Position numbers and translations under genes: made by a program. Positions 48,980 to 62,311 of a stretch of 64,000 bases of DNA are shown here, piece by piece. The stretch comes from Paramyrothecium sp. XJ0827 (Eukaryota > Ascomycota > Sordariomycetes > Hypocreales > Stachybotryaceae), in contig JAJFPB010000006.1 in assembly GCA_020881915.1 (NCBI GenBank), positions 744,001 to 808,000 on the forward strand, given 5' to 3'. Each line of letters starts with the position of its first letter. The first letter of the stretch is position 1. The notes under the pieces are model-generated. The model had not been told where the DNA came from. It was given only the letters and a program-made list of their open reading frames with translations, and did no database searches.

Positions 48980-50269
48980 GTTGCGGGGAAGTCTTGCGCG
49001 AGATTCAGCACGATCGCGCCTAATGTCTCGGAGTGATCTCTAAAATGCGAGTTAGCGCCGTGTTTGCTATACGGCATGCGATAGGCCTGTTATTAACACT
49101 TCTGCGAAAAAGACTTTAGGCTACCGTATGTTCGCAAAATCCGGGGTAGTTCATAGTATTTTATATCATGGAGCGGCAAATGCCGGGATTCTTGTTCTTA
49201 AGAATGTGCTGATTAAGGAGACAGCCGGGAAATCTGCATTCCACGAACCATTCCACAGTATTCGGGTTACATCTGGTCATGACATCAGGCTTGCCACTGA
49301 ATATGCAGCACGTCCTTCTCCTGTGTATTGAGAAGTTGTAGCCACGGGTCAATTGCGAACGTGGCGGGGAGGGATCGTGTCTTGTTTGACAAGTAATCCA
49401 GAGGCCCGGCCGGAATGCTTTCTAGGTCAAATAGGAAATGCCTTGCCAGCTAGGTCCTGCTGGGTTTTCAAACACTCGAGGCTGCAATGTCAGCAATTGT
49501 CTTAAACTAGAGCCTGGGCACCACTTCGGCACTTGACCGAATGCATCCCGTAGCTGAACCTGACTTCGGACTGCAGCCCACTTGAGGTATACCGCGGTAG
49601 ACATTGGCACATGACGTATTACTATATACGGGCGCATTCCAATAGTGGCACTGCGGCTACGCTCAGAATTAGCTTGACATACAAGATCTGATCTTGATCA
49701 CCGCAACGGGCGTAATCTGACCCGAAAAGCGATCGTATCGCAACTGTTTATGTAGCATGAAAGCTGCTGACGTTGTCTGAAGATGAGCTTCCTTGGCTTC
49801 ATATCGTAGCCGAACGTACTAAAGTACACTACTTGGTCAAGGATCTTCCTGCCGAGACAGAGCATCACTAAAAGGCTTTGCCACGAAATGCAGGAATGTC
49901 GTCGCATCACTCTCCCCAGATCAAATTACTTCAACGCAGAGGCTGAGATGAATTTGTGAGGCAAAAATTGATCTCAGAGTTCCACACTCATGAACCTCTG
50001 TATCTGTCGTTGCTCACACGTTTATGCCTGTGTTATATGGTCACCACAGCATAGCTGCCGTGAGCATGCATGCCGCATTTCAAGCAAACAGTGCTTCGAT
50101 GATCAACGCGGTTTGCATTAGTCGATACCCCAAAGACAAGTTCCCCATGAGCGCGAAATTAGACGTTACATGAATGCCTTGGACCTCGGAATGTTTTCGT
50201 CTTGAAGCCTGCTGGACTCTCTTTAGCATATGACAAATTCATCATCTTAAGTGAGATAGTTACGGACAT
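48980..50269. other. Intergenic, about 1.3 kb
   Basis: 5' flank of the fucosidase gene and 3' flank of the next minus-strand gene. No supported features. Confidence 0.5.
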
Positions 50270-51285
50270 CTAAAGCCAACTAGCGCTTAACAACAAAAAG
50301 CCAGCCGCGGCCACCAGCGCTGCACTCACTCTCAACGTGACTGGAGCTCCGGAGTCGTTGTCCCCGGTATTTTCTGCACCGTTCGAACTGCCCGTTGTCG
50401 TGGCCTCGCCCGAACTGGAGCCAGTTGCTGCGCCGTCCTGAGCGCCCCGATGGATGAGCGTATGCATTGGAACAGATGTGTATCCTGTGAGTACATTCGA
50501 CCATGGCTCGTCGGTCCACTCGTCCAGGCTGCCGGTTTCCAAGGCGTACGGCAGAGTCGTCGGTGATTCAGTACTGGACCACTCCATCCCCTTAAGTGTC
50601 TCGCCATTGTACGTAAAGGTGATGTTGACGGTTGCGCGGGTGACATAGTCCAAGTCCATACTGCGCCGACAGTATCCTGGCGCTGTATACGATGTCGCAG
50701 GATAGTTTGAGTAGCAGCCATAGATAGGATCTGCCCTGAAGCCGCTGAAGAAGTAGTATCAGCATCCCAATATCATTTACCAATGAGCGCGGCGGTTGTT
50801 CAATCTCACCTCTTGCAACAGATAACAGCCGTTTCACCTTCCTCAAGTGCTGAAGCGACAATGTTGACCGGAGGAAGTGCAGGTGGAGTTGGCTTGGGCC
50901 ACGTATCCCAGCCTTCGAACGCGGTCCTGGAGAAGATGCCAGTTACACTCGACTCGCCGTTGGCGCTCATTTCCGCAACGCCGGCGGTCGTGAAGCCATC
51001 CGGACAGTGGAGGCCTGGAGAGTAGTAGGGCATGGCCCACCCAAAGTCGAAAAAGACCTTTCTGCCCCTCGTCATGGAGATGGCATCAATTGCAGATCCC
51101 GACGGGATGCAGTCACCTTGCGACTCGAAGGTGACGCAGGATTCGAACGCGATCTCATTGTATGGCCACACGCGGTCGGCGAGGCCCAGGTTGACGTTTG
51201 TCGCGCATGATGCGGGCGCAGTGAATGTGGTTGTCAAGGGCCCAACGTTGACGAGATCGTAGCTGAGAAATGTTGATGTTGGCAT
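50270..51285 (-). CDS. Putative cell-surface protein with Ser/Gly/Thr stalk and C-terminal GPI-type tail
   Basis: Two exons (51285-50810 and 50744-50270) joined across a 65-bp GT-AG intron give 316 residues. The family is not recognised. The N-terminal ~200 residues contain several cysteines (PASCATNV, FESCVTFESQGDC, LHCPDG, VICCKS, YGCYS, GYC). A low-complexity Ser/Gly/Thr segment (GSSSGEATTTGSSNG) and a final hydrophobic stretch (SAALVAAAGFLLLSASWL) follow, the usual layout of fungal GPI-anchored surface proteins. No signal peptide follows the chosen ATG. In-frame sequence continues upstream to an acceptor-like TTTTAG (near 51340), so a leader exon may exist further upstream and the start is uncertain. 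Confidence 0.7.
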
Positions 51286-53435
51286 CTTTGGGCGTTGAGC
51301 CTGTACTGCAGCGAAGTTTATCGTGATCTAAAACGTGAGCTGAGAAACGGAGAGTTGCTGGCTTACCGGCGTGCCCTTTTTCCGTCATCCCTACCAGAGT
51401 AATATGTAAAATCAGTCAGGTTGGTTGGCATTGAATGAACAGGGATCATCATTGTGTCTAGACCCATCCAGGCAATTCAGGCCTCATCTCCGCCCATGGC
51501 CCCTAGATATCGGAAATTCGCATTTCCTCATTTGGCGCCCAGCCCCGGCAACACGGCAAAAGCACCTGCCAAGAGTAGGAAACAAACACAAAAGGCCAGG
51601 TGAAGCCTGTAAGACTGTGGCACAGCCCGTGGCACAGCTTCTAAGCGAAATCACTACTAATGAGTCAGAGCCTCAACTCCAGGTTCCCCACAAACCCACC
51701 CAGGTCTGAGGGCCGTCGATTCTACTTATTTAGGTGATGCGATTCACACAGGTTCTGAAATTGCTGTTGGGATGGCGCCTGACTGTAGGCATTCTTCTGT
51801 TCTTCTTTGCACGAACATCTTCCTTACAACAATAACGGTCTTTCATCCCAGCTGTTGTCAGCAAGGCGGCCGTGAAAAATTGAATCAGGTGGTCGATACA
51901 AGCACGTGTCCAGGTCGCTTTGCTATAATGTTCTAAACTGCACCAGTCCCCTTGAATCAGTGGAATAAATTTGAGAATATCAGAAGAGCTTCTGCAAAGC
52001 GTTGTCGATGCTAATGGGGCAGCTATAGTTGGTTGCTGTTAAGAACACTACCATAAGAGCAATGTGTCAAACCCAAATCTGCTACAATTGTCTGTTAGAG
52101 TCGGGTCAAGCCGTGGTGTAGCCGGCACCATGGCCATTTTTGGACAGGGCAGGGGATGTGAGGTAGTCCAGGTCGCCGGTAATGTCGTTGGCCTTGACAA
52201 TCTCGTATCTCATCAAGCTTTGATTGGCAACTTTCAAGCACTTGAGGCGTTATTGAAGCGATCGCCGCCGCTGAGCGATGCGAAGTCGTCGTCGCTGCCG
52301 GCAGTGGGGCTGTTATGATTGGCAGGAAATTCATGATGCCAGTAAAGCGCTCAGGGCACTGGAGACAGGGCAAGAGTCAAACGTATCAAATCGTCCTTGG
52401 GTTGACACCTTTGATCATCGCGTCTTCAGGTTGTAGCAAGAGTTCAAGATTGTGGTAGTTTCCATAACCTTGAAGTTGAAGGCAGCGCTATGAAGGACTA
52501 GTCCGACAACAGTGGCTGGACAAGTGGTTTTCTAAAGGTGAATCATCATTGCTATCAACGATCTCAGTGATTGGTGTGTGCCGCAAGGCCTTCTTCAAAG
52601 TTTCCAGAGGGAGGGCACCAGCCTTGACGTAACCTATGGACTAAGCATGCTGACCTTGTTCTTTCCTACGCGCGCTCTAATGCCAACTCTGATGCTCACC
52701 AGCTCTACCGGTATGTACTCTCGGAAGCATGCGGTATGATTTGCGCAAAAAGTTCCACTGGGGACTCGTCGGGACCGTTATAATTGCAGGCAAAAAGAGC
52801 GATCATCCCGTGGGAGACATGTTTTTTCATTAGTAGGATGGTAATTGTGAAAAGTGTTGTTTAGTTACAGAAGCAGGTAACCCTTGCGAACACTGTTTCC
52901 GAATGGTAAAAGTTTCAGCATTGCACTTGGAAGTTTTGTAAGGCATTCATTTTTAATTCAACCCAGACATATTGCCCCTTCCTGAAGCTCTTTGTAAGGA
53001 CCAAATATTTACTATTGAGAATTTTGCCGGGTTGCAACGGCTAGTAGTTGTCTCGAGGCACTTTCACACATAGGCCGATATCCCTGTCGCTTGGCATCCC
53101 TATGGCTATAGGGTAGTCTATCATCTTGGTGAAAGGTGCCCCAGTGAAGTGCAAAAGGCATGTCGCTGCCGTCATATATTGAAGCTGTACCATCGGCCAG
53201 TCTCATATTTATACCGCAAATTATCTTAAACGCCGAGACTTCAAATCAGCTTTCTTGCGCTTCTGGCGGTAATATTTCCTAAGTGTAATGTAGAGTGGCG
53301 TCACGTGCACGTCAGCTCATAGGTGTCTTGGAGCACGCAATCGATAGACGATCCTCCTGCGCCCGTCACAAGGCACTCACATGGTGGGAATTCTAGTGGC
53401 CCTAAACAAAGGCATATTGCGACATCGACCTGCTG
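51286..53435. other. Intergenic, about 2.1 kb, with a possible gene remnant
   Basis: At about 52120-52340 on the minus strand, short segments look coding (SPTAGSDDDFASLSGG, then MRYEIVKANDITGDLDYLTS ending near 52106) but are broken by stops and frame changes. This may be the tail of a decayed or unrecognised multi-exon gene; no family is assigned. The rest is featureless. Confidence 0.4.
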
Positions 53436-55648
53436 ATGCAGGTCAGAATGGCGCATTCCGATTCCGTGTTTCAAACCCGATGGCGCAGGTCCGGCGGTCC
53501 TTCAACATCATCCGCGGGCTACACACGTGTTGCAAGCAATTATTCCAACTCAAGTAGGCCCAGCGAGGAGTATGAGCTTCCACAAATAGGCACAGACTCA
53601 GAACATTCACCACGGTTGAAGACCAAAATGTCTTACCGACCGCTCGTACAGGAGGACAGGGATGGGAGGAAAAACAGCTACGGCTCGACTGCCTCCTCTT
53701 CCACCGCTTCCGAAGACGGCCCTGTTTCACTTCTCCAAGAAGACATCGGATATGAAGACTTTGAGAAGCACAACAAGAATCCTTTCGTGGAGGAAGAGAC
53801 TGTCGAGTACTGGCGCAAGGTCTATGACGACGCCCAGTATGAGTGCAGGCACGTCTTTGACCCATTGCTTAGTTGGACACAGGAAGAGGAGAGAAATGTC
53901 ATACGGAAACTGGACAAGAAAGTATGCCTATGGGCGGTATGTTCACCCGTCCATTACTTGAACCGGTGCATATGATTTGGAAGCACGTGCTGATCAATTT
54001 TGGGACGAAAAGTGCGTGATGTTTTTTGGCCTTCAGGTAGACCGAAATAATCTTCAACAAGCCGTCTCCGATAATCTGCTAGATGATCTGGGCCTCGACA
54101 CTGACGGTATGATCGGAGACACGCATGACGCCGGTGAATCCAAAGCTGACGCTTCCTAGATTTCAATTATGGCAACACTGTGTTTCTGATTTCTTTCCTC
54201 TTCGCAGAACTGCCGTCTCAGCTAATATCGAAGCGTCTGGGTCCGGATCGTTGGGTACCCACTCAAATGATAATCTGGTCCCTTGTCGCAATCTCACAAT
54301 GCGCCCTCACGGGCCGAACTACATTTCTTCTTACTCGCTGCCTTCTGGGGCTGCTGGAAGTATTACTTGCCGTCGGTCCCTGTACTGGATGCCGTTACTA
54401 ACCTTGATGCACTAGGGAGGTTTTATTCCTGATTTGGTTCTTTGGCTTTCTTACTTTTACACATCCAGAGAGCTTCCCATCCGCCTCAGCTACTTCTGGA
54501 CTACGCTTTCTGTTACAGGCATCATCACAGCATTGTTGGCATATCCTTTGCTTCACATGCGCGGGGTTTGGGGCATCGAGGGTTGGCGTTGGCTGTTTCT
54601 GATCGAGGGTATGATTACTTTAACGATTGGCATCATGTCGTTCTTCATGATGCCCGCATCCGCTGTGCAGACGAAAACCTGGTTCCGCCCGCATGGCTGG
54701 TTCACCGAGCGCGAGGAAGCAATTGTCGTCAACCGGGTGCTTCGCGACGATCCCTCAAAAGGCGACATGCACAACCGTGAAGCGCTTACACCAAAGAGAT
54801 TGTGGGAAGCTGTGAAGGACTACGACCTCTGGCCGCTGTACATCATTGGATTCGTTGCGTACATACCTCAAGGACCGCCACATACCTATATCACCCTTAC
54901 GCTCCGCAGCCTAGGCTTCAGCACATTCGAGACGAACCTCCTCACCATCCCATCTGTAAGTTGGTCATGTTGACTAGATGGCTCCGGCTGACACTCCGCA
55001 GCATATTGCACACATCATTCAGCTCCTCGCCTTGACTTCCCTGTCAGAGCGCTTGAATCAGAGAGCATTGACTGCCATTTTTCAGCCTCTATGGACACTT
55101 CCATGCATCATCGCCTTGAGATACTGGCCGGGCGTCTTCGTTGACAAATGGGGTACCTACTCGCTAGTGATGGTCCTGTTGTCTTATCCTTATTGTCGTA
55201 TGTACTCTTTCACCTCGCTACTGAACCAGCTCTAACCCTTGAAGACGCCATCTTGGTTGGCTGGTGCTCGACCAATTCGAACAATGTTGGCAGCCGCACC
55301 GTCTCTACCGCGTTATATAATGTAAGTCTTGTACATTTCTAACAAAGTTTTTAAATGCAGTTGATCACTCACTGAATTCTCCAGATGGCGGTCCAAGCTG
55401 GGAATGTGTACTCAGCACACGTTTATAGAGAAAGCGATAGACCTCTCTACCATCGAGGTAACTCGACGCTGTTATGGGTGAACATCCTCTCTATAGCAGT
55501 GTTTCTAGGCTCAAAGGTCTATTACATGTGGCGGAACAAGCAGAAAGCTCGTGTCTGGAATGCCATGACAGCAGAGCAGCAGGCCGAGTATCGGAAGACG
55601 ACCAAGCTTCAGGGGAGCCGGAGACTAGACTTTAGATTTGTGCATTGA
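53436..55648 (+). CDS. MFS transporter, anion:cation symporter (Dal5/Tna1-like) type, seven exons
   Basis: Inferred exons are 53436-53936, 54013-54106, 54160-54359, 54416-54955, 55002-55197, 55245-55321 and 55385-55648, giving 623 residues. All six introns (46-76 bp) are GT-AG and keep frame. Family blocks include [69 protein letters not shown] and the C-terminal [20 protein letters not shown]. Together they indicate the allantoate/nicotinate-type proton symporter subfamily in the plasma membrane. The substrate cannot be told. The N-terminus is a long Ser-rich cytosolic tail; M at 53448 or 53629 are alternative starts. Splicing reconnects every expected block, so the gene appears intact. Confidence 0.88.
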
Positions 55649-57613
55649 GCGTGGCAAAGCCATGAACTGCATTAGATTGGTGATGCATACAGGTAGACAT
55701 AGACTACTTACATAAAAGTCTTTTCTTTTTACGGCGTGTGCTTCCTTATTATTTATAGCGCAGGGAAAGATGGGCGGAGAAATCAAGACTACCACATTTG
55801 AAGTGTTTTTGTGTGGCAATAAAAGCACAGGGGAGAAAAGTCCCATTTGTATTTAACGGTGGAGTAAACTAACTACTGAGCTTCAAAAAGAAATTTTCCA
55901 AGAAAAGAAGCGGTAAGTGAGCAAAGCCGGAAGCTTTGGACGAGGCCAAAGCCGTGAGCATGCATCGATATCACCAGACCCAAGAAGATGGCCAAATATC
56001 GGACATGCAAGCCACAGTGTCTCGTGGTTGGAGAGGTTGGGATAAGCATCTACCTTCATATTCTCTCGTAAGACGATAAAACCACTATCCGAATTGAAAG
56101 GAACCATGGTCAGAAAGTTACACTGCACGTCTCGAACACATAGGCCCGAAGACAGTATAAAGAGAGAGCATACTTCCATCACTCCGCAGGCATGTCTATC
56201 GAGATCTTCAAAAGATCACAAGCCAAGTGTTTTACACAACATCCCTGTCAGTGGCCGCCGAAATTCGCAAGTTTCTCTACTGAACTTGCCTGTTCAGGTG
56301 TACGGTAGGGCCGCACTGAAGATTGCCAAATTGAACGACGAGGTTGAAATGAAAAGCGCCGGAGTCCAGAGGATTGTGACTGGTCTCAACTCACGCTTGA
56401 AAAGCAACTCACCCGAAATCTGAAAATACATGCTGCCAACTATTGATGGTCTACTGGCTAGAATTTCCAGAAGCATTTCGCTTACGTACCGCCACATGCT
56501 TGTCTCAGATAGTGGTCGATTCTGCGGTCATCAGATTCTCAAACATTTGGGCTCATCATTTTGGTTGACCTTCAATGTGCTTGTTTCTTTTCTCTTTTAC
56601 TTGTCTTTCTAATCATCTGTCATGTCTGCGTTGGCACCTAATAACCTGCGAATAGTGAAGCAACCCTTGGCCATGGTACAGTATCGGACAGGAAGAAGCA
56701 TTGCGTCAGCTTCAATATTAATCTCCTGCGTGCATGTCTTGGCGCTCGCGACCGGAGTCTGTGCCCGGATCAAGGCCGACCAGCCGGAGGGGCAATGAAT
56801 TTGGAAGGAATGAGACTGCAACACCATATGGTCCCAGCACTGCAGTGACCGTCACTGTGACTTTTTGTTTCCGAAGACGGGAAAGTGAACTGCTTTAGGG
56901 GTGCAGCTCGGATCAGCTGCCTCGGGAAAATTCGTCCGGCTTCACGGTCCACTCGCTCATGCATACCATCAGGGGAAACCGTTTTGAGGACAGGGGTGAG
57001 CACCCTCCGTCGCTGCAAATTTGCCCACACCACATGCGGAGTGCCCAATGGCGTTCCTCCTAATCGAACGGCCGAGGAGGCTGTTCTCGGCGCTAGGCCA
57101 TGGGCCGATGCAAGTGCGGCTGCAGAGCGCTGGGCACTTCTTATTTTCTCACCTTGGCATTTGCCAAGTCCAGCTCCCTGCTAACTTTTGTACGCATTCA
57201 AATAATCTGACAGTACCCTTGCCTGGAGGAAAGGACTTGAGCACATAGGAAGAAAACAAAAATCTCTGCAAGCATAACTGGAATCTCGAGGCATCTGATA
57301 AACGTAGTTCCCGAAACAACATCAACCTTGATTGAGGCAGATAACCTCTCAGACGGTGGCAAAACGCGTTGAACACCGACCTCGTGTTCAGAAAATACCC
57401 CTGTAGGACTCTATTTTTTTTATTTGGTCCACCTTGTCGCGCCGCAGAACAACCTGCATGGCCAAGGATCCTTTCGCCCAGGGGTCATCCTAGATAATAT
57501 GGTGGTCCCGTTGCTGCAATCCGCTTCTGTCGCGCTCGCTTTTCCCGTACGCCTGCCGCCTCTGTTCCAACCGCGCTGGCACGTCGGAAGCTCAATTGGT
57601 TCTCTCATCCATC
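55649..57613. other. Intergenic, about 2 kb
   Basis: No gene could be supported. Many overlapping short frames exist on both strands (for example 56094-56423, 56770-57048, 56885-57184), none with a domain. The right part is the promoter of the propeller/WSC gene. Confidence 0.45.
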
Positions 57614-60600
57614 ATGAGCTTAACAAGCGTGGTCCTTTGGGCCATGCTCAGCCTGGCCAATGGTTTGGCCAGCACCGACACCATTACCTGGGGTGGTGAT
57701 AATTCCAGGGCAGGATACCAAACGTGAGTGGAAACCGCAGGGCGAAACAATAGGGCCACTGCACGCTTGCGCCAGTGGATACCTTTGGAGAACAGCGTCA
57801 ATGGCTCAGAAAGAGAATTGGTTTGCATCTGACACTTGATTTTCTAGTAATCATAACATGGACCCTGCTATCGTGGGTAGCTCACAATTCGACCTGCTAT
57901 GGAAGACTGCGCTTCCTGGGTTTTATATGAAGGAAGAGGAACATGCTTACTCCCAGCCCTTGGTCTATACACCTTCGGGTAGTGAGACCCAGTATGTGTA
58001 TTACTCTACCACCCAAAACAATGTGTATAAAATCGACGCGAAGACGGGCGAGATAGTAGCCTCAAGGAATATCGCCATACCGTTTCTCACTGCCGATTTG
58101 GATGACTGTCTGGATATCAACCCTACTGTTGGCATTATTTCTACGGGCGTTATCGACCCCGAGACTGATACGCTTTACCTCACGTCCAAGACATACGCCG
58201 ACCAGAGTCGTCCTGAAGTTGCCCAGGGCAAGCCTGCCGGCCGATGGCTCATACACGCCCTCGATGTCAATGATCTCTCGGACCGGCCAAATTTCCCCTT
58301 CGACCTGGAAGGCACCGTGGCACGCAATAGCCCCAAACGCGTCTTCAATGGAGGCATTCTCAATCAACGGCCCGCCTTACTTCAGGTAGGCGAGTGGATC
58401 TATGTTGGCTTCGGCTCCCACTGCGTCCAGTATATCTTCACCGGCTGGCTCATTGGCTTCCACAAGACTACAGGTGACCTTGTCGAAAAGTTCGCCTTAT
58501 TGGGTGCCGACGTTCCCGAGATCCTGATGGGTGCGAGTATCTGGATGTCCGGCGGTGGTATCGCCTACGATGGCGCCGGGTCCATCTTCTTCTCCACTGG
58601 CAACGGCTACGCAAATCAGCTTCACACCATTCCCGTCAAAGGGTTCGAACCTCCGACCGCCTTGGAGGAGGCCGTTGTCCACATGACAATCAACGAGGAT
58701 GGCAGCCTGGCACTGGCGGATTTCTTCATGCCTTGGGATAAGCAGACGCTAGATGCCGAGGACGACGATCTCGGCACTAGTCCCTTCCAGCTACTCCCAA
58801 GCGAGTTCGCCTGTGGCAGCGTGAAGCGTATGGGCATTGTCACAGGAAAGTCCGGTAAGACTTACTGGCTTGACATGGACAATTTAGGTGGGTACCGGAA
58901 CGGCGACGGGCTTGGACCAAACTATCTCGACAAGATTCTCCAGGTTCATGAGAGCGAGAACTCTGTCTACGCGGGCGCTGGTGTCTATCCTCTTGAAGGA
59001 GGTTACGTTTACATTAACGTCATCGGATATCCCTCAGACGTCTTCAAATTCACGTGTACCAACGGCACACCGTCCTTTACTAAAGTCGCCAGCTCCGCGG
59101 AAGAGAACGCCTCCATTGGTGTCGGTCATGGAACAGTTACCTCTCTCGATGGGCAGCCGGGCACAGGCCTCGTTTGGACGGCCGACGTCCAGCAAAACAG
59201 CGGTTTCCGCATCTACGAGGCCATTCCTCGGGACGGCGAGATGAAACTCATCAAGAGATTTCCAGTCGATGGTGTCACCAAGTTCACCAGGCCCGTGTTC
59301 GGTGACGGTATCATGTATATCGGTAGCAGCTGGGGTGATTTGCTTGCATTTGGTGCTCCTGTCAAGTCTCCACTCGACTGCACATCGCCGAATAACTTTG
59401 GCACTGTCGATATCAAGGCAGAAAGCGAGGAAAGGACTGTTACCTGCAAGGCACTGATCAGCGTTACTATCAATGGCATCCAGCTTGATGAAGCCGACTC
59501 CTATACCACATCAGCACATCCGACCATCCCGCTCCAGCTCTCCACCGGTCAGGAGTTCACTGTTGCGGCCAAGTTTCATCCGAGCAAGGTCGGCCTCATT
59601 TCGGACAACATCTTGATAAATACCACAAACTCCGCCGCCGGGTACAGAATCCAGTCTTCAGTCAGACTGACCGGAACTGGGTCTAGCGCGGATGCTCTGC
59701 TCAGTTTGGCACCCAACGAAGTCATCTTCACCAACGTCGTCTCCGGGCCTGAAGGAAATTCACCCTCATCCAATGTCATCTTGACAAACGAGGGTGACTC
59801 GGAGCTCACCATTACATCGGTTCAGCACTCAAAGTCGGGTTCAAACGGCACATTTGAAGAGTTGAATGGCGAGGGCGACCTCAGGGTGTCTCAGTTCGTG
59901 TTGCAGAATATTCCCTCCACTATTCCGGCCAACAGCAATGCGCCCATCACCATTCGCTTCGATAACAGCCTTGATGGTGAGTTCAAAGCCTGGATTAAGG
60001 TCAGCTCCAACGGCGGCGAGCGCATGTTCCGCATCGCTGGTACTGCTGGTCCTGCTCCCATTGCCCTCCTGGAATTCCAGACGCCCGAGGGTGATGACTG
60101 GGTTCCATATGATCCCGATATCCCTTTCACCTTCGGTGATGTTCTCCAGAATACGTACAGCTCTCTGCTCTTCCGAATTACCAACGCCGTGCAGCCTGGT
60201 GGCACCAGGTTGACTCTTACTGTGTCGAAGCCTCCTGTCGGTGCTGGGCTCGTTCGTGCGCTGAACCAGGTCGACCTGGCCGAAGGAACTACCCTTGCTC
60301 CCGGTGAAAGCCAAACAGCGGTGATGACCTGTTCTGTTCCGAAGTCTCAGTGGAACGTGAAGCCTTACAACGGCAGCACAACATGGACCATGAACACCAA
60401 TGACCCTGAATTCGGGAAACAGGTCATCCAATTTTTCTGCAATGCTGTCGCGCAACAGGCACCACCTTTGCTCGATAATGGCTTGGGCCAGTACCAATAT
60501 GCCGGCTGCTTCAAGGAGAGTGACCCGGGCAACCAGCTATCGGACCGGCTTTGGAGCAGACCCACCAACACCAACGCCATGTGTATTGCCGCTTGCGCTG

Positions 60601-61997
60601 AAAGGGGCGATATCTTCTGCGGCTCTCAGTACCACAGCGAGTGTTGGGCAGGTAAGTTGATTCCTAGAACCAAGGTTGACGACATGCATTGCAACTACTA
60701 CTGCGCGGGCGATATCAACATTATGTGCGGTGGGAATGGAGAGAACGAAGGTGCTGGAGGATCCTACATTTCTCTATTCGCCGACATGAACCAATGGGAT
60801 GGCAACATGACCCGGCCCGGGATCCCCCCTCCCGCCGGCGGCCCTCAAGTCAACCCCGGTGTTGACGGCTATAGCCATGTCGGCTGCTACACAGAGGGCA
60901 GCAATGAGCGAGCTCTTCCCACCGCTGGTGGCGTGGAAAGTTCTGCCAATACTGTGGCCATCTGTGTCGCTGCCTGCAAGGGCCTGAACAAGAAAATGGC
61001 CGGCGTCGAGTATGGCGGTGAGTGTTGGTGCGGTGATCAGCTCGGCTTCGGCTCCGTCTCTGCTCCCTCAAGTGAGTGCAACATGCCTTGTAACGGAGAC
61101 GGCACCGAACTCTGCGGTGGTGGTTCACGTCTTAATGTGTATCGCTTGGACGAGAGCACCTCTTCCCCGGCCACCCCCGTGCCTACGCCTCCAGGAAACA
61201 ACGGAACTACGACCAGCATTTCGTCAATCACATCTTCATCCTCTTCCTCTGCTCAGCCTACTGTCTCCGGCCCCGCGGTGCGCGAGACTGTTGGAGACTA
61301 CACTTTCCAAGGCTGTTACACGGAGGCTACTGACGGCCGCGCGCTCTCTGATAAGACTTGGGCCGATGACTCTATGAACCTCGATAAATGTGCCGAAGCC
61401 TGTGAAGACTTCGCCTATTTCGGTGTCGAGTACGGTCGCGAATGCTACTGCGGCAACACTCTGCGTTCAAGCAGCGTTCCCGCGCCCGTGGGTGAATGTT
61501 CCTTCTTGTGCCCTACCGATCCTTCGACCTACTGTGGTGCCGGTTCAAGGCTGCAGCTCTACAGGCGTAGCGGCTCGACCCCGTCCAGCGTCATATCCAG
61601 TGCTCACAGCACTTCTTCCGTCGCTTCTAGCGCTACGACGGCATCTTCTTCTGCTCCGCCCACCAAGCCCACGCCTTCCGTCAAGGAGACCGTTGGCGAT
61701 GACTGGACGTTCCAGGGATGTCACTTTGCCGAAAACGGTGGTCGATCCGTCTCCCAGACGTCTTGGGCAGACGACAAGATGACGCTTGAGGGCTGTGCCG
61801 ATTTCTGTGAGGGGTACATTTATTTCGGGGTTGAGTATGGTCGTGAATGCTATTGCGGCGACAGTATCGCCGAGCAAAGCGTCAAGACCGATAGTGTAGA
61901 GGAATGCTCGTTCCTCTGCCCGGGTGATGAGCTCACGTTCTGCGGCGCTGGCAGGAAGATGCAGCTCTACAAGTCTGGTGTTACAGACTCTGGCTGA
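57614..61997 (+). CDS. Large secreted beta-propeller protein with Ig-like region and four WSC domains
   Basis: Two exons (57614-57723 and 57848-61997; intron 124 bp) give 1419 residues. Exon 1 supplies the signal peptide (MSLTSVVLWAMLSLANGLAS) and the start of the fold (WGGDNSRAGYQ). A PQQ-like propeller follows to about residue 540. Repeated Ig-like segments of the HYDIN/ASH kind come next (about 545-900, with FGTVDI and LTGTGSS). Four WSC domains of 8-cysteine type lie at about 918-1010, 1045-1135, 1188-1280 and 1324-1410, the last three separated by Ser/Thr/Pro linkers. WSC domains bind carbohydrate, so a cell-wall or polysaccharide target is likely. No membrane or GPI segment at the C-terminus: it should be released or wall-bound. 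Whether the propeller is enzymatic is unknown. Confidence 0.88.
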
Positions 61998-62311
61998 TGA
62001 TCAGTTGCACAAGGAGGGTAACTTGGAGCAATAAATAAACTGGCTCTACAAGAATCATTGTATATTAGAACCATTCTCGCATATACTCAAATCATTCATA
62101 AATAACCACTGCAAGACGCCAATGAACCCTCGCAATATCACGCAAACTCAAATCCATGCCTCTATCGCCATGAGCGCAGATAGCCTCCATTTGGCCTCCA
62201 CTTGGCGTTGTGCATTATTCGGACGAGGTCAGATCTCGAATATATTGTTTAGTTGTTCCCTCCCCACAAAACCCCGGCGCAATCAAGGTCATAATCATTT
62301 ATTCCGCTAGG
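61998..62311. other. Intergenic between convergent genes
   Basis: About 310 bp between the stop of the WSC protein and the stop of the small minus-strand gene. AATAAATAA near 62029-62037 may serve as a polyadenylation signal for the plus-strand gene. Confidence 0.45.

Noticed and set aside
58642..58654. GGTTCGAACCTCC resembling a B box
   Set aside because: Within the propeller gene (GFEPP) and without other tRNA features.
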